A program made the translations under genes and the position numbers. Below the pieces are notes generated by a model. It saw only the letters and a program-made list of their open reading frames with translations. It was not told the DNA's origin and searched no databases. Below are positions 13,987 through 24,481 of a stretch of 64,000 nucleotides of DNA, piece after piece. The number at the start of each line of letters is the position of its first letter. The stretch's first letter is position 1. Source of the stretch: Harmonia axyridis (taxonomy: Eukaryota > Arthropoda > Insecta > Coleoptera > Coccinellidae); the NCBI RefSeq assembly GCF_914767665.1, contig NC_059503.1, positions 12,276,001 through 12,340,000 of the forward strand. The letters run 5' to 3'.

Positions 13987-16900
13987 TCAATCAAGTGAAA
14001 TCAGGTTACAAAAATTATGTTTTACAAAATTTGAGGAACTATCAAAATCCAATATTGTCTTCTCAAAATTCTTCAAGATTTCCAATGAAGATTTGTGCTG
14101 TTTCGATCTCAAATTTTTGTAACGAAAACCATTCAGTGCTTTACACAGAATGTAATGTAACCATAAAATATTGCTGTATGCATTGAAATTCTGCCAATAG
14201 TTCCTGTAACAAGAAAACTTTGTTAAAAAAAAGAATTAATGAACCTTTTAATCCAAAAGTCGGCATAAGTAACCCACAAACATAAATTGAAATAACAAAT
14301 CACTGGGGTTATAAAAACATAGTTACCTATTATTTTCTCGCATTTTCCGGTAAATATCAAATTGATAGTCTCCCTTTGCAGTAAATAGGTCCTCATCTTT
14401 AGAAATATCATTGAATATAATAACACCATCACACTCTACACGAGACAGAGTGAAGTCGATTATAGTGGCTTTAACACCTTTATTTTTTATAATAATTTCT
14501 TCGCCATCTAGAACAAAGACTGTATTTGATTCTGTGGTTGGTGTTACCAAAACATTGCCCCAATGGAGGTCCCTATGTTCAAAATGCAGTTCACTTTCAG
14601 CCACAGCCAGAGCACAAGTTACCTAGAATGAAACATTTTTATAATTATTTCAAAAAGTCTATCCTGAGAAACAATTGCAAATTTTAGATGATTCCAGATC
14701 TCACAAAAATTTGATAGTTTCAGTTTCAAAATTGGTTTTGTCTGAAACTTTTTTTTTTGAAGAATACTTTTTGTGGCAACTGTATTTTGTAGGCATTAAA
14801 TGAAGACCTTTACATAATATTCAATGTGTAAATTTGAGGTTGTGAAATATAAACAATCTTAAAAAATAGAAGAATCACTGCCCAATTCCTAGAAACTGTA
14901 TTAAGAAGAAAATGAAAGGAAATTAAGTATTTACCTGCTCAAAGACAGATAAAGCCTGTTGGGCATTATTAAATTGAAAAGCTTCCAAGTCTTGGCCCGC
15001 ATTAGCTAGTTCAAGAACAATATACAGCTGGTCAGCAAGGAATATTTCAGGTGAATCATTTTCAGAATTTTTATTTTCATCGTATAACTCCCAAAGCTCC
15101 AATAATCGATCTGGGTAACATCCTTGTACACAATGGATTTTCTTCATCTTAACAAATGCATCAGTATTGTTACGTTTTGCCATTCTCAAATTGCTCAATT
15201 CCATAGATATAATGATCTCGGACAAAATCTCCCCAAATGTTTTTTGCTTCTCAAGATTAACGATTTGGTTTCCTTCTATCGGTATGACCTTCATCACAGT
15301 GGTAGATCCTTCTTTGTCTCGTTTCATGAATACTTCCCCAAACACTCCTTCTCCTATCTTCTGACAATGTTGAAGGGCACTGTAAAGGATAATTTGAAAA
15401 TTCATGATTTTAACAATCAATTGACATTATAGTTGAAAACTTTCTAACAATCATAAAATACTACATAAAACTACAAACTTTTGAGTTAATATCAATATTT
15501 TCTATCCTGATCCTCCTAGGACTCTGTGAGATGACTCACTGATAAATGAAGATTAAATTATTTGTCAGAAATATTAATGATGTTAGTGATTTATTCATTT
15601 TTCTGATTGTACTATTGGTTAATTTTCTACTTGTGCTTAATATTTGATCAGACAGAATGTGTTGGGAATCAATCTGTCGCTATAGTTAGAAATAATACTT
15701 GTATTTAATGTGGGTTATATCAATTGCATCTAATTCACGTCAGGTAAAAATATATCATATCCTTGTATAAAATTAAATTCTATATCAATTTAGCTGCATT
15801 CTAATATATAAAACTAATTACCTTCTTGGATAACATTCTTCGAAATTTAAAGGTTTTGTTTGACCACATCTTTTCAATACAATTTCTCTGGCAGTGAGCT
15901 GAACGGCAGTATTTTTAGTAGGGCTGATGAGATAATTATCTACTGGTCGAACATTCGGGAAATATTTTTCAACTTTTTCCAAAGACGATCGTCGAATCGA
16001 CTCTCGTGATACATAACCTGTTGAAGGATCATACGTTGAGTAGCACATACACCTGGTTCCCCTAAACTTGATTTTTTCAGCCCTCAAATTCATGCAATAG
16101 CAAACAACGGCAAAGTGACTGATTCTTAAGAAAATTTATTCTCAATTCACTTTGATGAAAATAACAAATATTGCACAAAGTAGTCGATGACTAATGACCT
16201 GAAAGCTGGTAATTTTATTCAAACGTCATATGATATAACCTTGGACTTTCGCTTCTATTCTATAATTTGGAACACAGAAAACCAGGAAGGAGAGTTTTCG
16301 AACGAATACAAGCGCAAACGAAACGCCATCTATGGTATACCCAGAGTATTTCATTACGCAGTATAGAAAGTATGGATAGATAGCATGATTTCTATACTGT
16401 TTTCATTACTTAAATATTTTATTACTTATATATTACTTTTCGGATACTGCTGATTTTTTGGTGCAAAACCACTGGGTACACAGTACGCCAAATATTATGA
16501 TAATAGTAATAAACTGCCTTTATATGACGTATTGTTTTGGTTCTGAATTCGTAGCTGTAGATTGTACTTTTATTTAGTTTTTGTGAGATTTTTCTTAGTA
16601 ACACTGTATTCTAATTAATGCAGAACAAGTGGTCAAGTCGTGTACGTAAATTAATTTACACTTTACCAGTATAAACTAGAGCAATCACACTTTTTTGAAT
16701 TATTGAACATTATAGATATAATTATACGCAGCTTGTGGATATTCCATTACATCAGAAAATTAAAATTCTTATCCAATATATCACAGTAGATGGTATACAT
16801 GTTCAATTCATACACTATTTTATTATTAAAAAATATTTCAGTGAAGGTTGACATACCATGGGCGTAGACTGGATTTGGCAAATCTAATGCTATTCATATT

Positions 16901-19900
16901 ATGTACTTTGAAAAGACATGAGGTTGATACTATAATTTTATGAATGAATTAAAATTGCTTTATTATGGCTCTTTGTAACCAAGGAAGATATACAATTTAT
17001 TATTCTGCACCTTATTGAATAGTGTCAGACTGTCAGCTAACTCCGCAGATCAGTTTTGCTGGGAGAAAATCCGACTCAATTTTATGTGGCAAACATTTTT
17101 ATTATGTATTGAACCTTAGAACATTGATATCTATATTCTCAGGTATTGATCTGTTTTAGCTGTTACTAACTCTTAATTGATCATGATAAAAACAAGTTTT
17201 TGTTTTTACTACCAAAAATATTATATTAACGATTGGGGATTGAATAGTACAACAGTGCAATTTCGAAGTTTCAAGTTGATCATCAGACACTGAAGATTCT
17301 ACAAATTGTACAGAGTATTTGTATGAATTCAGGTACCAAAAAGGTGACGAGAAAACTAAAAGAGTGCTATAAAATATGGCAATGAAGGAGAAAACATTTT
17401 TGGCCGTTATGCAAAATATGTAGGATTTCAGGTATTATTTGAACAAGTTGAATATTTTGGAATAACACAATTCAGTTTGTTTATTCATAATTTCAAAACA
17501 ATTTCTATGCACTAATTTATAAATTTCCATAGATCCTAAATAATTGAGTCTCTTGCTTTTCGATACAATCTTCAGTCTGAGGATGAACTTGAAATAAGTT
17601 CGAAATTGCGCTACTACACAATTTAATCCCCAAATCGTTAAAACCATATTTTTGGTAGTAATAACACACAAGTTTTAATAATTGTAAATAAATAATTTAT
17701 TATGTTTGATCCATCCAACAGCTTTTTATTATTTTATTATTTGCCAAAATTATTGTTTCAGCTTTAGAAAAAAATTCTGATATGGATCACTTTTATTCCT
17801 AACTAAATAAGGCTTTATGTTCCAGAAATTTCACCAAAGTTTGTTTTAATGGGTCATACTTAAAGTGAGTCATGAAAAACAGTTATTTTACATTAAAAAA
17901 TATATGTAAAAATAGTATGAATAGCGAAAGAATTAAAAATGTGTACTAAAAGTATTCAGAAATAAAAACACATATATCACTGTATTTTTTCGATCTATTC
18001 TTCTTATTGAATTCTTGTTTTGTTTTCACCAAACTCCTCCCATCAGTATTTGAGAAACTTGATGCGCTACACCACTGTAAAAACCAAAACCAGAATCCGC
18101 CATATGCAAACACCACTCTCCAATCGCACTTGAATGAGCAATCACCTCATGTTTTTCTAAATTCAATCTTTATTCCATAGAATCAGACATGCTTGTATAA
18201 TTATTTTTTTTTGCGAAACTAAGTGGATAATGATTTCTTCAATATTACATTAGTAATTGGAGAATGAAGTTCTACACAATTATACAAAAAATTTGGGATG
18301 ATTTCTTAACGTCCAAAATTTTGTAATGTAACAAAAACTTTATATTTTATGTTGTAAATATTGTAACGAAGTATTCAAAATTCATTATTTTAAATAACAC
18401 CCCTTAAACAATGGACTTTTCATTTGAAATATAATGTCTCAATGTTTGTTTTATTCAATGCCATTTCAATTCAGGAAAACTTTGTCAATCTAGGAAAATA
18501 TAAAGATATATACTCACCAGAAACATTGTGAGCGAAATTTGCTAACTCGCTCTGATCAGTTTCACTGGGTGCAACAGGAATTACTTTGACAGATTGTCTT
18601 CTATAAATAGTTATTCGACTAGCTGGATTGGTTGTTTCTGTAATTGAGTTTAATTTATTATAGATTGCTATGATTATGGCTTTAGTTAATATAACTTATA
18701 TCTACAGGTTTCTAGTCTTAGTTTCCTATAGACAAGTCATAAAAACACAGCTACAGTTTTAAAAATATTGTAAGATATTTATTCAAAGCAAGCGTTGAGC
18801 TACTAATAATAAAGATAATAAGCATAACAACTATCCTAAAGTTACTATATTGAAATGATGAGTTTCATTACAATGAATATATACCAAAATATCCAAATTT
18901 TCAACAAAACTTTTATAGCTTTTGGCAACATGAGAATATATGAAAATTGATACATACCTGAATTATTTATATGATCTTCCAAACTTTGTTTGAATATAGC
19001 AACTGATCTTCTAAATTTCTTTCCTGGTTCTAAGCACACAAATTCGGTCCTCTTAGGTATCAAATTGGTTTCTTCAAGGGCATCACCCTCTTCACTTGAG
19101 CAATTTTCAATTTCATGCTTATTTTCATTCATAATCACCCAACATTCCTTCATTTGTTTTTTAGGTGTATTTCCATCCTTTACTGAATTTAACTCATTTT
19201 TATCACTCAATCTCACATCTTTCATTCGTTCCAATATCACAAAACAGTCTTTAATTTCAACATTTTCTTTGGTTAATTGAGAATTAGCTTGACTTTTTTG
19301 TTTCAAGGCATAATTCTTTTTGACTTTGTTGTCAACACAACTTTCAGGCTCATCTATATTATAACTAGTTCCAGTTGAAAATCCTTTAAAATTAATTGGG
19401 GAATTATCAACTAATACTGAATTTGTAAAATCAATTGGACTATTGGAAATAGAAGACCCATAGTTTGACAACAATCTTTTTTCTAACATAACTTTTGGGT
19501 AGTTATCAAATAATTGTGAATTTGTCGAATGCTTAAATTTGTTCAGATTAGCTGATTTTTTAGTGAATTTATTTTTTGACAAAATTTTCCTCTCCAACGT
19601 AACCTTTGGTATTTTTCGAAAATGTTCACATTCTAGAGAGCACTTATGCTTTTTACTACTCCTTAAAACTCGGATACCTACTTCATTTGGAGATAATAAT
19701 GGCGTCTTTGGTTCGGACAATTTCTGTTTTTCAAGTGATTTATTCTGTTCTGAATAAGAAATATTCAGACTCTCATTTGTACTTGCCAGTTTATCTATGA
19801 ATTCTGATCCATCAAGTGATGTTTTTAATTTACTTTCATGAAGTGAGCTTAAGTCAACAACACTAGTTTTGAATGATGGCAATTCATCTTTCTTTGAAAT

Positions 19901-21543
19901 TGGTTTACGTCTAGTAACAAATGCATTGGATATTCTTTTGACATTGAAAAATTTCAGATTCACAGGTGTTGAACATTTGCTTATATCTTTGATAATATCT
20001 TCTAATTGTGGAATATGTTTGAGTATGACTTGGGTTTTTCTAAAAAGTTTGCTCTCTTTTCTTCTTTTAAATGAATATTTCCTGTCAACTGACTTATTTT
20101 TAGAGTCGTTGAAACTGCTTGGGCTTGGACATCGATTACTCCATTCATTGATTATTCTATAAGATTTATTCAAAAGGCATGAGGAAGATATATCTTGGGA
20201 ACTCCATTGTCTTTCAGGAGTGCTGAGGGTAGGAGAAGCTTCTATGAATTCTTCAGATATACTTTTTCTTCTACTTGTTGATATATTGATTGGTACAGAA
20301 GTATTTTTTTGCAACTTGAATTTCTTTGTTGGTTCTGACTCTGTTTCTAGATTCTCATGTGATACTGCAAAAAATTCATTAGATCATTATAGTATTTTCA
20401 TAAATACACTGATAAAATAGGGTGAATATGAAATTGAGATAGAGACAATAATCAAGCATTTATTGAAACCAAATTTTACAAAAGGAAACTTTATATTCTA
20501 ATGAATTATATGTAGCTTGTCAAACAATATAAAAAAATATTGAATTTCAAGATATGCTTTTAGGAACACTATATCCTTTACTTCAGCTGAAGATATAATT
20601 GAGTACATGTACATTGTTATTTAAAATTGATATATCTAGGTAAAAAAAAGCAAGCGGTCAACAAAAAACTGGCCTAGTAAGTCAATTTAATTTTATAAAC
20701 ATTTTTAATTCATTAAGTGAAGAATGAATTCATCAACAAAAATAAAAATGCATTCGTCAATACAATCCAGAATATACCTAAAAGACTTAGTAACAGCCAC
20801 CTAATACTAATATTAATGTAGAAATTCTTCTAGTTATTTTGGAAAAAATTAATGCTGAAATGCCTATATTGACATAACTTAATTATTGTTAAATAAATGT
20901 ACTCACTAGATTTTGTTTTGTCTATAAAAGATGAACTTGGGAAAGTTGACAATAGTCGACTCTTTTGTTTCCTTAAGCGATAAGATGGGACATGTGGTGT
21001 GGATATTTTATCCACAGCATTTTCAAAATTACCGTAAAAACTATCATTTGTACTTAAACCCAAAGAATTCATCAAGTCTAACTTGTTCTGGAATTCAAGT
21101 TCATTCCTTATATTGTCAATAGAATCATCATATTGCTGATGTTCATCTTGCGACTCTTGGTTGACATATTCCAAATTTCTTTCTAATATGACAATAGGAG
21201 AGCAAACTGATGTAAATGTCGTCACGCTCGATTCTTTGGCCTGTTCATATGAATTTTCACAGGTATTGTTACTTCCACTAACTATTGAAACATTTGAGTC
21301 TTCATTTACAGTTGAATTATTCTCAGGGAACTTTTTGAATTGTACATCATTATAAAATTCTCCTTTCAATAAACGATCAAATGTTGTTTCCGTTGATTTT
21401 TCTTTGTCAGATCCCGAAGCATCATTGGTCGATTCCAATCTTTTCCTTAAATTTACTGCAAGAAGTGCATTCAAAGCATGACCTGATGCAGGAATTTTCT
21501 TCTTATTTTTTCCATAAGTTCTAACTGCTTTTATTGGGGCCAT
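13987..21543 (-). CDS. haspin: Serine/threonine-protein kinase haspin (histone H3 Thr3 kinase)
   Basis: Exons on the minus strand: 21543-20907, 20364-18958, 18637-18518, (about 16093)-15822, 15379-14935, 14622-14327 and 14203-13987. Haspin phosphorylates histone H3 Thr3 to recruit the chromosomal passenger complex to mitotic centromeres. The kinase half shows the P-loop GEGVFGEVF, the lysine in VMKVIP, the catalytic loop HRDLHWGN, and the haspin-type DFTLSR in place of DFG, followed by DEDLFT and GDYQFDIYR. The last exon encodes WQNFNAYSNILWLHYI and ends KHNFCNLISLD. The N-terminal half is long, Ser/Lys-rich and probably disordered, and opens MAPIKAVRTYGKNKKK; RTYG resembles the Pds5-binding motif of vertebrate haspin. 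The ATG at 21543 is the first in frame. The 18518 donor leaves one base, whereas the usable acceptors near 16.1 kb need two, so a small exon may be missed or there may be two transcription units. Confidence 0.88.
16094..18517 (-). other. Haspin large intron or unresolved junction
   Basis: This 2.4-kb AT-rich stretch separates the N-terminal haspin exons from the exon leading into the kinase domain. No coding segment of the required phase (one base in, two bases out) was found by eye. The ORF of the downstream exon is open back only to a stop about 35 bases upstream of the 16093 ATG. It holds the inverted repeat at 17195-17680 and no other recognisable feature. Confidence 0.5.
17195..17680. 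repeat. Foldback element (inverted repeat) in the haspin intron
   Basis: The arm at about 17195-17300 contains TTACTACCAAAAATA, TTAACGATT and GCAATTTCGAA. It recurs in reverse complement at about 17560-17680 with a few mismatches and small indels. The spacer is about 260 bases. No transposase-like ORF lies inside, so this looks like a foldback MITE. Confidence 0.65.
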
Positions 21544-22087
21544 AAGGAGCAATGGTAAAATGAAATGAACAATAAAAAAAAAGGGCTACTTCATATTTTT
21601 AAATATTTTAAACAGTTTTATTATTAACTTTTGAACGTCATAAACTATCAGTGATAGTCAGTGATTTTAGGTTATGTTATTGGTACTTTATATCTACTTT
21701 TTTTTCAAAAATATATATTTCTAATTTATATTAACATTCATGAAGTTATAATGCGTAGTCTGGAAAAAGTAATTTTTCTCATATTAGGTGGATAAAAACA
21801 TCATCCTAATTCGCGATTCAACGGTAGATGCATCCTCAGTAAATGCCTACTTTTTGAAACTTGGCGATGTGAAACTTTTTCAACAGCTGTCTTGAATATT
21901 TGTCTTATGTAATATTCAAATTTCATAAAAATCTTTCAAGAATTTTGAATTTCTTTTTAAAATGTTTGAATTTATAAGTACATGTCATTTTATATCTTTC
22001 AAGACTTATATTCCTCTATGACAAATAATACTTCAACTGTCACTAATTCCATAGAACATTCACATCTGAGCTTCTTGGGTGCCATTC
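21544..22087. promoter_or_regulatory. Shared divergent promoter region of haspin and RpL15
   Basis: This interval of about 540 bp separates the haspin start codon (minus) from the inferred RpL15 transcription start (plus). No other ORF or repeat is seen in it. It must hold both core promoters; no TATA box was convincingly placed. Confidence 0.5.
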
Positions 22088-22111
22088 CTCCTTTTTCCAG
22101 ATAATATTCGG
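22088..22111 (+). promoter_or_regulatory. RpL15 TOP-like transcription start and non-coding exon 1
   Basis: A pyrimidine run, CTCCTTTTTCC, is followed by a short segment ending at a good donor (CGG|GTAAGG) at 22111/22112. An acceptor (TATATTTTAG) follows at 22274, eight bases before the ATG. A 5' terminal oligopyrimidine start and a tiny non-coding first exon are typical of ribosomal protein genes. The exact start base is inferred. Confidence 0.55.
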
Positions 22112-22282
22112 GTAAGGTAGGTAGATAATATCTGAATTTATCTGTATTTTCATTGTAGATCCATTGTAAAAAATTTAACTCTTGTTACCTTGTTTTATTG
22201 AATATTCTTCATTTTAACATATTTTTTCTTATTTCTTTTTCGAAATTTATAATGGTTATGTTTTTATATTTTAGAGATCACC

Positions 22283-23352
22283 ATGGGTTTCACCAAGTAC
22301 AATCAGGAAGTGTGGAGGAAAAAACAAAGTGATGTCCTCAGATATTTGTGTAGGATAAGAGTCTACAAATGTAGGCAGATGACCACTCTTCATAGGGTAC
22401 CTAGACCCACTAGACCCGACAAAGCTCGTCGTTTAGGATACAAAGCCAAGCAAGGTAATGTTGAAAGTTATAAAGTTATTGAACTGTTATTATTTATTGG
22501 TAGTCCGGCTCATTCGAAGTTCGATGTGTGGCCTCGTTGCTGAACTTATTTAGCTGAAGTAACTTCTTAATCAGTTTTTCTGTTAATTACAACTTTGTTG
22601 CCTAAACGTACATCAAACAACTAACTGTTAAATCCTTGCCCAAGAAAGTATCATTACCATTACTTTCAAAAATGAATTCTTATATTTCTCTGAAGAAGGG
22701 AAAGAGATATTCCTGTCTATGTCCAAGATTAGAAGTTTTATTCGAAAACTTTCTTTTTCATTTGTTGTTGAATTAATATTTATACAAATGATCACTGCTT
22801 TCAAATCGTTGATCTTCTTTACTGGTAAAAATCTTAAAAATAATTGAATTAATAGTATTATGATATTATATTTTGCAATTGCAATTAATTATTGTAATTT
22901 CTCTTCTAGGCTATGTCATCTTCCGCGTTCGTGTCCGACGTGGTGGACGTAAACGCCCAGTACCCAAGGGTGCTACCTATGGCAAACCCAAAAGCCATGG
23001 AGTAAATGAATTGAAACCCGTTCGTAATCACCAAGCTATTGCTGAAGAACGTGTAGGCAGAAGGTGTGGTGGTTTGAGAGTATTGAACTCTTATTGGATC
23101 GTGCAAGATGCTCATCATAAATATTATGAAGTTATTCTCATTGATCCTTCCCACAATGCAATCCGTCGTGATCCTAAAATTAACTGGATCGTGAATGCTG
23201 TTCATAAGCATCGTGAACTGAGAGGAAAGACCTCTGCAGGTAAATCATCCCGTGGTATTGGTAAAGGACACAGATTCTCTCAGACTAAGGGTGGTTCCCG
23301 CAGAGCAGCCTGGTTGAGGAGAAATTCCTTACAATTACGCAGAAAGCGTTAA
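22283..23352 (+). CDS. RpL15: Large ribosomal subunit protein eL15 (RpL15)
   Basis: Coding exons 22283-22454 and 22910-23352 join in phase to give 204 residues, the usual eL15 length. eL15 is a structural protein of the 60S subunit. Conserved blocks include RPTRPDKARRLGYKAKQG, RVRRGGRKRPVPKGATYGKP, RRCGGLRVLNSYW, EVILIDP, and the C-terminal GGSRRAAWLRRN and LRRKR. The start ATG has a good context (GATCACCATGG). The first 40 residues are unusually diverged: the protein opens MGFTKYNQEVWRKKQSDVLR where animal sequences typically have MGAY-YxQE-RKKQSDVMR. The intron falls in the Gly codon of KQG|Y. No frameshift or stop suggests a pseudogene, and the promoter, intron and poly(A) signal are in place. 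Confidence 0.95.
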
Positions 23353-23364
23353 TTTTATATTGTT

Positions 23365-23370
23365 AATAAA
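23365..23370 (+). terminator. RpL15 poly(A) signal
   Basis: AATAAA lies 12 bases after the RpL15 stop codon, giving a very short 3' UTR as is usual for ribosomal protein genes. Confidence 0.7.
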
Positions 23371-23629
23371 GTATGATAATATTATTATGTTTTATTACTC
23401 TTCCTATGTAATAATCATTTGAATAGATGAATATTGACTTGATAAGACAATTTGATCTTTTTTATAGTTTTGAAATAGTAGACTAAATTTCAAATATTTT
23501 TCAATTTTTGGGGGTATATGAGCTATTTTCTTCTTGATAATATGAATTTGTAGGAGCTCACAGTGAAGTTTCACCTTTAATTTCATCAACTTTTGGAAAG
23601 AAAGAAAACTAAGATTAGTACTTAATATA

Positions 23630-23635
23630 TTTATT
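23630..23635 (-). terminator. Candidate Raf poly(A) signal
   Basis: AATAAA on the minus strand, about 850 bases beyond the Raf stop codon, with T-rich sequence after it. It would place the Raf 3' end about 260 bp from that of RpL15. No coding ORF is seen between 23371 and 24481, so this stretch is probably the Raf 3' UTR. Confidence 0.4.
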
Positions 23636-24481
23636 GGGATGTACATAGTAGTGCACGTTGCAAATTCGTCTGTAATAGTAACATGCAAGTGACAAATATT
23701 TGTACAGATGACTTAACAGTAGGTGTCAATTATTGTAACAAGTGTTTATAACACACATTCAAAGTCAGCAAATATTTTGCCTTCAGAGTCGGTTCACTAA
23801 TATTTAACAATGACACATTTAGAAACAAAAATTTAAGTAATATATTTTCACTAAGTAATATTCACATATAAAAAAAGATATATAGCTGAATCGAGCAAAG
23901 TATGAATCAAGACATTATATGGAAAAGGACAAGAGATATCATAAAATGTGAGCAGATAATGTACGAATTCGAAAAAATTGCCTCCGCATGTTATTTACAT
24001 GTCTTGACCTCCATATAAAACAACCTCTACACAAAATCAAAACTCCAGACACGATAAAAACCTAGCTCACAAACTGGTAACGACAAAGACTTGAGAATAT
24101 ATCCACTTTAAGTCTCAAATAATTTCAATGTGTAAATATTTTCTATTTCTAGTAGTAAGTGATCAATCCAGAAAGAACCACATCTATAAATTTTTTTGGA
24201 ACATGAAATTAGTTTTATCACCTGCTGATCATTGAATTATTTGAATCTGATATTAATGATGGTTCTTATCAAAGTCAACTATCCGATCAAAACTTGTGAA
24301 ATAAAATCAACATACTTGCTGCGTAGAAATTTCAACAGTTTTTATAGATTGAATTTCTCAGTTTGATCTGATAATTCAGTCTCATAGAAGTCACCTTATA
24401 AAATTCAATAAGAAGGAAGTATTTATCCACGTTTTATGCAGTAAATTTTCATATCTTTAAATCTTGATGAATTTTTCTTCC

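Noticed and set aside
16094..16220. A small haspin exon between a CTTTCAG acceptor near 16.2 kb and a GTGAAT donor
   Set aside because: In the required phase it hits a stop codon at once.
22112..22907. snoRNA in RpL15 introns
   Set aside because: Ribosomal protein introns often host snoRNAs, but no paired C/D boxes or H/ACA arrangement was seen.
22873..22909. Upstream extension of RpL15 exon 2
   Set aside because: It is intron sequence; the acceptor at 22908-22909 joins in phase with exon 1 to give the exact family length.
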